Below, piece by piece: positions 14,416-22,662 of a stretch of 30,735 nt of DNA (position 1 is its first letter; each line of letters opens with the position of its first letter). The DNA comes from Geobacter sp. UBA5735. Its GTDB lineage: Bacteria > Desulfobacterota > Desulfuromonadia > Geobacterales > Geobacteraceae. The notes under the pieces are model-generated. The model was not told where the DNA came from, did no database searches, and saw only the letters and a program-made list of their open reading frames with translations. A program made the position numbers and the translations under genes. The stretch lies in NCBI GenBank assembly GCA_002419385.1, contig DIFZ01000051.1:1-30735 (forward strand), in the 5' to 3' direction.

Positions 14416-15627
14416 ATGAATGATTTGCTGGGGGTCGTCCTGGCGGGCGGCGCCGGGGAACGTTTGAAGCCCCTTACCACGGTACGGGCAAAGCCTGCCG
14501 TTCCTTTCGGCGGAAAGTACCGGATCATCGATTTCGTCCTCAACAGCATGATCAACTCGGGAATCAGGAACATCAAGCTCCTGGTGCAGACCCTGTCGCA
14601 GCCGCTCATCAATCACGTGAGCACCATGTGGCCTTCGGCGCCGGTTTACAATTATTTTGTCCAGTGCATACCCGCGCAGAAACGGATGGGAGAACAGTGG
14701 TACAAGAGCACGGCTGATGCCGTCTATCAGAACCTGAACATTTTCAGGGACAATCCATGTTTCAAGAGGGTGGCCATCTTTTCCGGTGACCATATCTTCA
14801 AGATGGACGCCAGCCAGTTCGACAGCTTCCACCGGGCCAAAGGCGCCGATTTTACCATTTCGGCCATGGTGATAGAAAAAGCGGATGCCAGCCGCTTCGG
14901 CATTGTCGAGGTGGATCAGCACGGCAGAGTGATCGGTTTCGAGGAAAAGCCGGCACATCCCAAAGAGATTCCGGGGAGACCCGGATACTGTCTCACGTCG
15001 ATGGGGAATTACATCGCTAATATTCCCTCGCTGATCGAGATGGTGTCCGAGGATGCCGGCGTTGAGAAATCGTCCCACGATTTCGGCAAGGACCTCATCC
15101 CGTTCATGCTGAAAAAGGGGCTCGGGGTGTATGCCTATGATTTCAGCGAAAACTATGTCCCCGGAGAAGACCATATCTACTGGCGCGATGTAGGAACCAT
15201 CAAATCCTACTGGGAAGCCAACATGGACCTGGTGAGCCTCGAGCCTGAGCTGAACCTCTACAACGAGCTGTGGCCCGTCAAGACAACGCCCGACTTCACC
15301 CCTCCGGCAAAACTGGTGATGAGGCAGTCCCTCATAGACAACGCCATAATCAGTGGCGGAGGCATAATCACCCAGGCTGAGGTCAGCAATTCCGTGCTCA
15401 GCCAGAGGGTGCGTGTGGAAAAGAATGCGACGGTCCGTGAGAGCGTCGTCTTTTCCGGCGTCACTGTCTGCGAGGGAGCCAAGGTGCGGAAGGCAATAAT
15501 CGACAAAAATGTCACCATCCCGCCCAATACCCGCATCGGCTACTCTGCCGAAGAAGACGAGGCTCGGGGTTTCAGGGTTGTGGACGGGATTACCGTCGTG
15601 CCGAAGAACTATGTCTTTCCGTCGTGA
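14416..15627 (+). CDS. glgC: glucose-1-phosphate adenylyltransferase
   Basis: A 403-residue ADP-glucose pyrophosphorylase, which supplies ADP-glucose for glycogen synthesis. The nucleotidyltransferase domain has LAGGAGERLKPLT, the AKPAVPFGGKYRIIDF stretch, GTADAVYQNL-like STADAVYQNL, FSGDHIFKMD, and FEEKPAHPKEIPG around the sugar-phosphate site. The YWRDVGTIKSYWEANMDL motif follows, then a left-handed beta-helix C-terminal domain with ISGGGIITQAEVSNSVLS repeats. GGAGG seven bases before the ATG at 14416 fixes the start; an upstream in-frame start would add unrelated residues. It is a single gene ended by a terminator, with no other glycogen genes in the window. Confidence 0.95.
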   Translation: MNDLLGVVLAGGAGERLKPLTTVRAKPAVPFGGKYRIIDFVLNSMINSGIRNIKLLVQTLSQPLINHVSTMWPSAPVYNYFVQCIPAQKRMGEQWYKSTADAVYQNLNIFRDNPCFKRVAIFSGDHIFKMDASQFDSFHRAKGADFTISAMVIEKADASRFGIVEVDQHGRVIGFEEKPAHPKEIPGRPGYCLTSMGNYIANIPSLIEMVSEDAGVEKSSHDFGKDLIPFMLKKGLGVYAYDFSENYVPGEDHIYWRDVGTIKSYWEANMDLVSLEPELNLYNELWPVKTTPDFTPPAKLVMRQSLIDNAIISGGGIITQAEVSNSVLSQRVRVEKNATVRESVVFSGVTVCEGAKVRKAIIDKNVTIPPNTRIGYSAEEDEARGFRVVDGITVVPKNYVFPS

Positions 15628-15635
15628 CAAAGAAC

Positions 15636-15675
15636 AAGGGGGGATGGCCCGTTCAGGAACCATCCCCCCCTTTTC
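15636..15675. terminator. intrinsic terminator after glgC
   Basis: GGGGGGATGG (15638-15647) pairs with CCATCCCCCC (15660-15669), followed by a C and TTTT. It lies between convergent glgC and the ferritin-like gene and could serve both, though the T run is weaker on the minus strand. Confidence 0.85.
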
Positions 15676-15723
15676 GTTGATCGCTTCAGCTTCAGTCCGG
15701 GCAGTGACCCGTTCCAAATCTGC

Positions 15724-16176
15724 CTACCAGACTTCGACGTATGCCATTTCGCTGTAGACTCCCTCGAGCTTGACCTTGTGGCCCTGCTCCATGCGGGACA
15801 GCGCTTCGAACATTTCTTTCTGGTCCTTGTCGGCGCTGGCCTTGGCCAGTTCGGCATACATGGCCATGGCTTCTTCTTCTTTTTTCATGGCAAGCGCCAT
15901 GGCGTCAGCCGGCTTCATGGTAATGCTGAGTGCTGGTGCATCGACGGTTTCGGCAATCTTGTAGTCCGTGTTTTCGTCGAATTTCATGGGCTTTGCCTGG
16001 GTGAGCAGTCCCTGCAGAAAATCCTGGTGTTTCTTCTCTTCAGCAGCCAGGTCTTTGAAAATGGATTTCAGACTGGCATTTTCCACTTTCTCGCCTGCAG
16101 CAGTATAGAAGTCGTAAGCTTCGATTTCATTGCCAACTGCCATCGAAATGACTTTCTTGTATTCCTCAACGTTCAT
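15724..16176 (-). CDS. ferritin-like di-iron protein (rubrerythrin-type, no rubredoxin domain)
   Basis: A 150-residue helical protein with two carboxylate/histidine motifs of the rubrerythrin-like ferritin superfamily: E17 in GNEIEAYDFY, EEKKH at 46-50, the EEEAMAMYAEL helix in the second half, and EQGHK near residue 131. It lacks the CxxC rubredoxin zinc-ribbon of full rubrerythrins. Such proteins bind two irons and usually take part in peroxide reduction or iron handling in anaerobes; the exact activity is inferred. GGGGAGG upstream fixes the ATG at 16176. It has its own promoter in the gap after htpG. Confidence 0.85.
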   Translation of the reverse strand: MNVEEYKKVISMAVGNEIEAYDFYTAAGEKVENASLKSIFKDLAAEEKKHQDFLQGLLTQAKPMKFDENTDYKIAETVDAPALSITMKPADAMALAMKKEEEAMAMYAELAKASADKDQKEMFEALSRMEQGHKVKLEGVYSEMAYVEVW

Positions 16177-16226
16177 TGCATTTCCTCCCCTGATTTATAG
16201 TGGATTGCTTAACGCTTTATGAATAG

Positions 16227-16255
16227 ACAGTACGAAAAAAGTGGCACACTGTCAA
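16227..16255 (-). promoter_or_regulatory. sigma-70 promoter of the ferritin-like gene
   Basis: On the minus strand: TTGACA (16255-16250), a 17-base spacer and TACTGT (16232-16227), about 50 bases before the start codon. The -35 is perfect. Confidence 0.6.
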
Positions 16256-16288
16256 GTTTCAGTGGTCTCCTGCTCTGTTAATTTCACT

Positions 16289-18247
16289 TCATTCGCTGTC
16301 CCTGTCAACCAGGTTTTCCCCTTCGGCAACCATGAGTTCGCTGATGAGGCGGGTGAAGCGCAGCGGATCCTTGACCGGGGTCCCTTCGGTCAGGAGTGCC
16401 TGGTCGTAGAGAAGTTCGCAGTAGTCGTCCAGCTTTTTTATTCCCTTGTCCTTGTCGAACAGTTTCTGCATGATCCGGGTGATGGGGTGGTCCGGGTTCA
16501 GCTCCAGGATGCGCTTGGATTCCGGAACGTCCTGGTTCATTGCCTTGAGGATCCGTTCCATGTTGGCGTTCATGCCGTATTCGTCGGCCACCAGGCAGCA
16601 AGCGCTGTCGGTGAGGCGGCCGGAGAGGCGCACCTCCTTGACCCGGTCATCCAACTTCTCCTTGATAAAGCCAAGGAGATCGCCATAGTGTTTTTCCGCT
16701 TCCTTCTTCTTTTCTTCGTGCTGTTTCTTTTCCTCTTCGGTTTCGATCTCCAGTTCGCCCTGGAGCACCGATTTCAGCTTTTTGCCATCGTATTCCGTCA
16801 GGCTCTGCACCAGCCATTCGTCGATAGGGTCGGTGAGGAACAGGACCTCGTACTCCTTTTTACGGCAGATCTCGAGATGGGGTGAGTTTTCCACCACGGT
16901 TCGGCTGTTGCCGGTGATGTAGTAGATTTCCTTCTGTCCTTCCGGCATGCGCTCCACATAGTCCTTGAGCGAGACGAAGGCTCCGGGCTCGGTCCCGGTG
17001 CTCTCGAACATCACCAGTTCCTGCAGCTTTTCACGGTTGGCGTGATCGAAATGGATGCCTTCCTTCAGCACCGGTCCGAACTCTTTGTAAAACGTCAGGT
17101 AATCTCCCGGTTCCTTTTCCTTTGTTTCAGCCAGAGTGCCCAGGATCTTGCCCACCAGATTCTTCTGGATCCTGCGGATCTGGGCGTCTTCCTGGAGGAT
17201 TTCGCGGGAAACGTTCAGGGGCAGGTCGCTTGAGTCAACAACGCCTTTCATGAAGCGGAGATAGTCGGGGAGGAGGTGTTCGCACTTGTCGGTGATGAAG
17301 ACGCGCTTCACGTAGAGATGGACACTCTTGCGGTGCTCGGGCATGAAGAGGTCGAACGGTTTGTGCTCGGGAATGTACAAGAGCGCCTTGAACTCGCTCG
17401 TTCCCTCTGCGGAGTAGTGAATCGTGCGGAACGGTTTGCCGTAGTCATGGGAGATATGACAATAGAACTCGTTGTACTCCTCTTCGGTTATCTCGCTTTT
17501 CGGCCGTGCCCAGATGGCTTTCATGGAGTTGAGGGTTTCTTCCTCGGTCTTCTTGATCTTTTCCGCACCTTCGATGGGCTTGCCGTCGACGCCGCGGGGG
17601 TATTCTTCCCGGGTGATGTCCATGGTGATGGGATACTGGACGTAATCGGAATATTTCTTGACGATGGAGCGGAGGCGCCACTCGTCGAGAAACTCCTTCA
17701 TATCGTCTTTCAGGTGCAGGATGACATCCGTGCCCCGGGTTTCCTTTTCGCACTCCTCGATGGTGTAGGCTCCGTCGCCGACGGATTCCCAGCACGTGGC
17801 CGCCGCTTTGTTCCCTGCACGCCGGGTAATGAGGGTGACCTTGTCGGCAGCCATGAACGAGGCGTAGAAGCCGACGCCGAACTGGCCGATCAGTTCCGGA
17901 TGGTCCTGCACGCTCTGCTCTTTCAGCCCCTGCAGAAAGGCTTTGGTGCCGGATTGGGCGATGGTGCCGATGTTCGTTTCGACTTCCTCCATGGTCATGC
18001 CGATGCCGTTGTCCCGGATGGTCAGGGTGCCTGCCTCACTGTCGGGAATCAGCTTGATCTTCCAGTCCGGATCGTTTTCAAGTATCGAGGTGTCCAGGTG
18101 GGATTCAAAGCGGGCTTTGTCGACGGCGTCAGAAGCATTCGAGATCAGTTCGCGGAGGAATATCTCCTTGTTGGAGTAGAGGGAGTGGATTACCAGGTCC
18201 AGGAGTTGCTGGACCTCGGTCCGGAAATGTTTCGTGGTCTTTGTCAT
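16289..18247 (-). CDS. htpG: molecular chaperone HtpG (Hsp90)
   Basis: A 652-residue Hsp90. The N-terminal GHKL ATPase domain shows ELISNASDAVDKARFE (with the conserved Glu-Asn), IRDNGIGMT, and GQFGVGFYASFMAADKV. The middle domain has YVKRVFITDKCEHLLPDYL and SSDLPLNVSREILQED (with the catalytic-loop Arg). The C-terminal dimerisation domain includes SACCLVADEYGMNANMERI. The eukaryotic MEEVD tail is absent, as expected. GAGGAG lies ten bases upstream of the ATG. It is cytosolic and likely a single gene with its own promoter, next to and before the ferritin-like gene. Confidence 0.97.
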   Translation of the reverse strand: MTKTTKHFRTEVQQLLDLVIHSLYSNKEIFLRELISNASDAVDKARFESHLDTSILENDPDWKIKLIPDSEAGTLTIRDNGIGMTMEEVETNIGTIAQSGTKAFLQGLKEQSVQDHPELIGQFGVGFYASFMAADKVTLITRRAGNKAAATCWESVGDGAYTIEECEKETRGTDVILHLKDDMKEFLDEWRLRSIVKKYSDYVQYPITMDITREEYPRGVDGKPIEGAEKIKKTEEETLNSMKAIWARPKSEITEEEYNEFYCHISHDYGKPFRTIHYSAEGTSEFKALLYIPEHKPFDLFMPEHRKSVHLYVKRVFITDKCEHLLPDYLRFMKGVVDSSDLPLNVSREILQEDAQIRRIQKNLVGKILGTLAETKEKEPGDYLTFYKEFGPVLKEGIHFDHANREKLQELVMFESTGTEPGAFVSLKDYVERMPEGQKEIYYITGNSRTVVENSPHLEICRKKEYEVLFLTDPIDEWLVQSLTEYDGKKLKSVLQGELEIETEEEKKQHEEKKKEAEKHYGDLLGFIKEKLDDRVKEVRLSGRLTDSACCLVADEYGMNANMERILKAMNQDVPESKRILELNPDHPITRIMQKLFDKDKGIKKLDDYCELLYDQALLTEGTPVKDPLRFTRLISELMVAEGENLVDRDSE

Positions 18248-18307
18248 GGGTGGTGGTTCTCCTCGTTCAGAAATTCTCGTTGTGCTGATGGTTTTCCAAC
18301 GGTCTTC

Positions 18308-18342
18308 AAGATAATCATTCGACAGCCCATTTGCAAGGGCTG
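18308..18342 (-). promoter_or_regulatory. htpG promoter with overlapping inverted repeat
   Basis: On the minus strand: TTGCAA (18336-18331), a 17-base spacer and TATCTT (18313-18308). The -35 hexamer sits inside the loop of CAGCCC (18323-18328) / GGGCTG (18337-18342), which could be an operator. No clear sigma-32 or CIRCE sequence is seen. Confidence 0.5.
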
Positions 18343-18468
18343 CTGAGGCTTTTATTTTTTTCCGGCTCGGGGAAAGGCCGTGAAAAGTTGCTCCTGACTT
18401 GTCTGGCGCGGCCGCGTTGCCGCTCCTTGTTCAACCCACGGCTGCCCCGGGGCTGCCGCCGCATCAAG

Positions 18469-18497
18469 TTGACACCGGATAACCGCTATGATAGGGT
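18469..18497 (+). promoter_or_regulatory. promoter of the trp operon
   Basis: TTGACA (18469-18474), a 17-base spacer and TAGGGT (18492-18497), 54 bases before trpE. The leader is too short for a classical trpL attenuator, and no run of Trp codons is seen. Confidence 0.6.
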
Positions 18498-18551
18498 AAA
18501 CGTTTCAAAAATTGCCCGGTTCCCGTCATCACCCGGCATCGCGGAGACGTT

Positions 18552-20030
18552 ATGTATCATCCCGATTTTTCCACATTCTGCCACCTGGCCGGACGCGGCA
18601 ACCTGATTCCCGTCTACCGGGAGATCATGGCGGACATGGACACCCCGGTCAGTGCCTTCAAAAAGATCGACGACGGCAGATACTCCTTTCTCCTGGAGAG
18701 TATCGAGGGTGGGGAAAAATGGGCGCGATACAGCTTCCTCGGATCCAATCCCGAGGTCATCATCCGCTCCAGAGGCAACAGGGTCGAAGTGCTTTCGTCC
18801 GACGGTGCGACGGAATGCCGGGAAACGGACGATCCTCTTGCATTCGTCAGGGATTGCCTTGCCCGTTATGTTCCCGTCGAGGTCGATGGCCTGCCGCGTT
18901 TTTTCGGTGGCGCCGTGGGTTATGTCGGGTACGACATGGTGCGCTACTTCGAGCGGGTCGCTCTGGCAAAACCTGTCGAGCTTGATGCATACGACTGTTA
19001 CCTGGTCATCACGGACACCATTCTGATCTTCGACACGGTCAGGCAGAAGATAAAAGTCGTCTCCAATGCTCATCTGGACGAGGGGAAGTCTTTGGAGGAG
19101 GCCTACCAGGAGGCCAGTTCCAAGATCGATGCCCTGATCAGGAAACTGCGGGCTCCGCTCGCTGCCGCCGAACCCGCCCGGCCTGAAGCCAGGGCTGCGT
19201 TTGTCTCGAACATCAAGCGGGAGGACTTCGAGGCAGCGGTCATGGCGGCAAAGGAATACGTAAGGTCAGGGGATGTCATCCAGGTGGTGCTTTCTCAACG
19301 TTTTTCAGCTGATCTCACCGTCAATCCCTTTGATATCTACCGCATTCTCCGCACCCTCAATCCGTCTCCCTACATGTTTTTCCTCCGGCTGGACGACACC
19401 CTGGTGGTGGGAGCGTCACCCGAGGTCATGGTCCGCAAGGAGGGGGACCAGGTGGAACTTCGCCCTATTGCAGGCACCAGGCCGCGCGGCGGGTCGCGGG
19501 CGGAGGACGCACAATTCGAGAAGGACCTCCTGGCCGACCCGAAGGAGAGGGCGGAACATGTCATGCTCGTCGACCTGGGGCGCAACGACCTGGGGCGGGT
19601 CTGCGAGACAGGCACCGTCCGGGTGTCCGAGTTGATGGTGGTGGAACGCTATTCACACGTCATGCACATTGTTTCAAATGTCCAGGGGGTGTTGCGGGAG
19701 GGCCGGGACGCGTTTGACGTACTCCGGGCAACCTTCCCGGCCGGGACGCTGTCCGGTGCGCCCAAGGTGCGGGCAATGGAGATCATCGAGGAGCTGGAAC
19801 CGGTTCGCCGGGAGATCTACGGAGGCGCCGTCGGGTATTTCTCTTTTTCCGGCAACATGGACATGGCCATTGCCATCCGCACTCTGGTGGTCAAGGACGG
19901 AAAAGTCCACCTTCAGGCGGGAGCCGGCATTGTGGCAGATTCCGAACCGGCAGCAGAATACCAGGAAACCGTCAACAAGGCCAGAGCCGTGGTCAAGGCC
20001 ATAGAGATGGTGGAACAGGGCTTGGAATGA
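18552..20030 (+). CDS. trpE: anthranilate synthase component I
   Basis: A 492-residue TrpE; with TrpG it converts chorismate and glutamine to anthranilate. The N-terminal part carries the LLES feedback site for tryptophan (SFLLESIEGGEKWARYSFLG), which suggests the enzyme is inhibited by Trp. The chorismate-binding domain has GDVIQVVLSQRF, PSPYMFFLRL, PIAGTRPRGG, HVMLVDLGRNDLGRV, FPAGTLSGAPKVRAMEII and GGAVGYFSF. GGAG ten bases before the ATG gives the start. It is the first gene of the trp operon and is followed by trpG after 13 bases. Confidence 0.97.
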   Translation: MYHPDFSTFCHLAGRGNLIPVYREIMADMDTPVSAFKKIDDGRYSFLLESIEGGEKWARYSFLGSNPEVIIRSRGNRVEVLSSDGATECRETDDPLAFVRDCLARYVPVEVDGLPRFFGGAVGYVGYDMVRYFERVALAKPVELDAYDCYLVITDTILIFDTVRQKIKVVSNAHLDEGKSLEEAYQEASSKIDALIRKLRAPLAAAEPARPEARAAFVSNIKREDFEAAVMAAKEYVRSGDVIQVVLSQRFSADLTVNPFDIYRILRTLNPSPYMFFLRLDDTLVVGASPEVMVRKEGDQVELRPIAGTRPRGGSRAEDAQFEKDLLADPKERAEHVMLVDLGRNDLGRVCETGTVRVSELMVVERYSHVMHIVSNVQGVLREGRDAFDVLRATFPAGTLSGAPKVRAMEIIEELEPVRREIYGGAVGYFSFSGNMDMAIAIRTLVVKDGKVHLQAGAGIVADSEPAAEYQETVNKARAVVKAIEMVEQGLE

Positions 20031-20043
20031 GGATGGCACGCAC

Positions 20044-20613
20044 ATGCTGTTGATGATCGACAATTACGACTCTTTCACCTATAACCTGGTGCAGTATTTC
20101 GGCCAGCTTGGTGAGCAGGTGGTCGTCCACCGCAACGACCGGATCACCCTGGAGGAAATCGAGCATCTCTCCCCTGAGAGGATCGTCATTTCGCCGGGAC
20201 CATGCACTCCTGCTGAAGCGGGGATTTCGGTGTCCACCATACTGCGGTTTGCGGGGAAGGTACCGCTGCTGGGTGTCTGCCTGGGCCACCAGGCGATCGG
20301 CGCCGCGTTCGGCGGCCGGGTCATCCGCAGCAGTCAGCTGATGCACGGCAAGACTTCACCCATACATCACGTCGGCACGGGCCTGTTCCGCGGTCTCCCC
20401 AACCCCTTCGAAGCAACCCGCTATCATTCCCTGATCGTGGAACGGGCAACGTTTCCCCCCTGCCTCGAAGTGACTGCCTGGATCGAGAGCGGAGAAGTCA
20501 TGGGGCTTGCCCATAAGGAGCTCCCCATATGGGGGGTCCAGTTTCATCCTGAGTCGATCCTCACCGAGGGTGGCATGGATATCCTGAGGAATTTCCTGGA
20601 GATGAGTAAATGA
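20044..20613 (+). CDS. trpG: anthranilate synthase component II (glutamine amidotransferase)
   Basis: A 189-residue class I glutamine amidotransferase. MIDNYDSFTYNLVQYF and ISPGPCTPAEAG are the oxyanion-side motifs. The triad is C79 (LGVCLGHQAIG), H168 and E170 (GVQFHPESI). It releases ammonia from glutamine for TrpE. This subunit may also serve 4-amino-4-deoxychorismate synthase, as in many bacteria; nothing here decides that. It is not fused to TrpD. A heptad palindrome separates it from trpD. Confidence 0.96.
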   Translation: MLLMIDNYDSFTYNLVQYFGQLGEQVVVHRNDRITLEEIEHLSPERIVISPGPCTPAEAGISVSTILRFAGKVPLLGVCLGHQAIGAAFGGRVIRSSQLMHGKTSPIHHVGTGLFRGLPNPFEATRYHSLIVERATFPPCLEVTAWIESGEVMGLAHKELPIWGVQFHPESILTEGGMDILRNFLEMSK

Positions 20614-20614
20614 T

Positions 20615-20702
20615 GGTTTTAGGTGTTACGTGTCAGGTGTTAAGTATTCAAGTAAAAAGAACCTAAAACTTAAAACTTAACACTTAAAACCTAACACTTA
20701 AA
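20615..20702. repeat. heptad-periodic palindromic element between trpG and trpD
   Basis: The right half is six heptamers at 20661-20702: ACCTAAA, ACTTAAA, ACTTAAC, ACTTAAA, ACCTAAC, ACTTAAA. The left half (20621-20648) reads AGGTGTT ACGTGTC AGGTGTT AAGTATT, which are reverse complements of similar units. The element can fold into a long imperfect hairpin inside the trp transcript. Confidence 0.8.
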
Positions 20703-20721
20703 TCGTTCTTTTGGTGATTTT

Positions 20722-21774
20722 ATGATCAAGAAAGCAATAGCCAGAATCGTGGAGCGGCAGAACCTGTCCGAAGCCGAGATGATAGAAGTCATGGACCAGA
20801 TCATGTCCGGCGAGGCGACGCCGGCCCAGACCGGCTCCTTCATCACCGCACTGCGCATGAAGGGGGAAACGGTCGACGAGATTACCGGGGCTGCACGGGT
20901 CATGCGGGACCGGGCGACACGCATCAATGCCGGCAGGAATGTCCTGGACATTGACCGAGAGGACATCAACCTGGACAGGGAAACGGTCCTCGACACCTGC
21001 GGCACGGGCGGCAGTTGCACGAACACCTTCAATGTATCCACTACAGTGGCGTTCGTGGTTTCCGCTTGCGGTGTCATGGTGGCCAAGCACGGCAACCGCT
21101 CCGTTTCTTCCACGTGCGGCAGCGCCGATGTGCTGGAAGCGTTGGGAGTCAATCTGGACATTACACCCATGATGGTGGAACGCTGCATCACCGAGATCGG
21201 CATCGGTTTCCTCTTCGCTCCGGCGCTGCATGGCGCCATGAGGCATGCCATCGGCCCCAGAAAGGAAATCGGCATACGCACCATCTTCAATATCCTCGGA
21301 CCCCTTACCAATCCCGCCGGCGCACAGTGCCAGGTGCTCGGCGTCTACCGCGAGGAACTGGCCGAGAAGCTTGCCCAGGTTCTGAAAAAGCTCGGCTGCA
21401 AAAGGGGTTTCGTGGTCCACGGACGGGACGGCATGGACGAGATCACCCTGACCAGCGAAACCAGGATTGCGGAAGTCACTCCGGCAGGTGTTGCCACCCG
21501 GTTGTTCAGTCCCGAGGAACTGGGCTTCACGCGCTGCAGCATGGCTGATCTCCGGGGCGGGGATGCCGGCGCCAATGCTGCAATCGTGCGGGATGTCCTG
21601 GCCGGGGTTCCCGGTCCGAAACGGGACATAGTGCTGCTCAATGCATCGTTCGGCCTGCTGGCTGCCGGCAAAGTGGAAGGCCTGCAGGAAGGGTTACGCC
21701 TTGCCGTCGACGCGATCGATTCGGGCCGGGCACTGGCCCAACTGGAGAAGCTGGTGGCGATGACCAACGAATAG
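20722..21774 (+). CDS. trpD: anthranilate phosphoribosyltransferase
   Basis: A 350-residue TrpD that joins anthranilate and PRPP. The PRPP loop is DTCGTGGSCTNTFNVST; the usual Asp after GTGG is Ser here. Next come AKHGNRSVSSTCGSADVLEALG, the anthranilate-site segment FLFAPALHGAMRHA, and RTIFNILGPLTNPA. The start has only a weak GGTG upstream, and the heptad palindrome lies just before it, so the rate of initiation may depend on that structure. It is followed by trpC after 22 bases. Confidence 0.95.
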   Translation: MIKKAIARIVERQNLSEAEMIEVMDQIMSGEATPAQTGSFITALRMKGETVDEITGAARVMRDRATRINAGRNVLDIDREDINLDRETVLDTCGTGGSCTNTFNVSTTVAFVVSACGVMVAKHGNRSVSSTCGSADVLEALGVNLDITPMMVERCITEIGIGFLFAPALHGAMRHAIGPRKEIGIRTIFNILGPLTNPAGAQCQVLGVYREELAEKLAQVLKKLGCKRGFVVHGRDGMDEITLTSETRIAEVTPAGVATRLFSPEELGFTRCSMADLRGGDAGANAAIVRDVLAGVPGPKRDIVLLNASFGLLAAGKVEGLQEGLRLAVDAIDSGRALAQLEKLVAMTNE

Positions 21775-21796
21775 AACCTTTGGAATGAGGCGGTGA

Positions 21797-22600
21797 ATGA
21801 GCGGTACCCCGGATATATTGCGCAAAATCGTTGAGTACAAACAGGATGAACTGGCTTCAGCCAAGTCACGGCGCTCCCGTGCCGATCTGATGTCACGCTG
21901 TGCGGACGCGCCACCGGTGCGCGGCTTCCATGAATCCCTCGAGCGGGTGGATGAAGCCGGGCGGACCGCGTTGATCGCCGAAGTGAAGAAGGGCTCCCCC
22001 AGCAGGGGAGTCATCCGTGCCGACTTCGATCCGGTCGCCATTGCCGGAATCTATGCCAAGAACGGGGCCGCCTGCTTGTCGGTTCTGACCGACGAGCATT
22101 TCTTTCTCGGGCACCTGGACTATCTGGCTCGCATTCGGAACGCCGTCACCATTCCCCTCCTGCGGAAGGATTTCATCTTCGATGAGTACCAGGTATGGGA
22201 GGCGCGTGCCGCCGGGGCTGATGCCATTCTCCTGATCGCCGCCATGCTCGACCTTCCCCGCCTGCGCGATTTTATTGCCATTGCCCGCGACCTGACTCTG
22301 GATGTCCTGCTGGAGGTCCATGACGAGGGAGAACTGGAGACGGCCCTGGCAACCGATTGCCGCCTGGTCGGCATCAACAACCGCAATCTCCGTACCTTCG
22401 AGGTCGATCTGGGGACAACGGAGCGGCTCTGCGCGCTCATGCCGTCCGGGCATTTCCCGGTAGCGGAGAGCGGCGTCCATACCCGGGACGATGTCCTCCG
22501 GCTTCGCACCGCCGGGGCGCGGGCCTTCCTGATCGGCGAGTCGCTGGTGCGGGAGCCCGACATCGGCGTGAAAGTGCTGGAGCTCCTTGGAGAGAAGTGA
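21797..22600 (+). CDS. trpC: indole-3-glycerol phosphate synthase
   Basis: A 267-residue TIM-barrel enzyme that closes the indole ring. Hallmarks: ILRKIVEYKQDEL at the N-terminus, ALIAEVKKGSPSRGVIR (catalytic Lys), SVLTDEHFFLGHLDYL, LLRKDFIFDEYQVWEARAAG, LLEVHDEGELETAL, GINNRNLRTFEVDL, and the phosphate site AESGVHTRDDV. It is a separate protein, not fused with TrpF. A GAGGCGGTGA segment upstream serves as ribosome binding site. Confidence 0.96.
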   Translation: MSGTPDILRKIVEYKQDELASAKSRRSRADLMSRCADAPPVRGFHESLERVDEAGRTALIAEVKKGSPSRGVIRADFDPVAIAGIYAKNGAACLSVLTDEHFFLGHLDYLARIRNAVTIPLLRKDFIFDEYQVWEARAAGADAILLIAAMLDLPRLRDFIAIARDLTLDVLLEVHDEGELETALATDCRLVGINNRNLRTFEVDLGTTERLCALMPSGHFPVAESGVHTRDDVLRLRTAGARAFLIGESLVREPDIGVKVLELLGEK

Positions 22601-22662
22601 ACCAAAATTCAATTTGACGTGCATATAATCCTTTCGATTCAATTCATTTGCCAGGAGGTTCC

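Noticed and set aside
14359..15717. Minus-strand open frame of 452 residues opposite glgC
   Set aside because: It is a shadow of glgC and runs through its terminator; no domain or start signal is visible.
17276..18346. Plus-strand open frame opposite htpG
   Set aside because: Antisense to an unmistakable Hsp90 gene and without a ribosome binding site.
18504..18551. Possible trp leader peptide and attenuator
   Set aside because: The space between the predicted transcription start and trpE is under 50 bases, with no Trp-codon cluster or competing hairpins.
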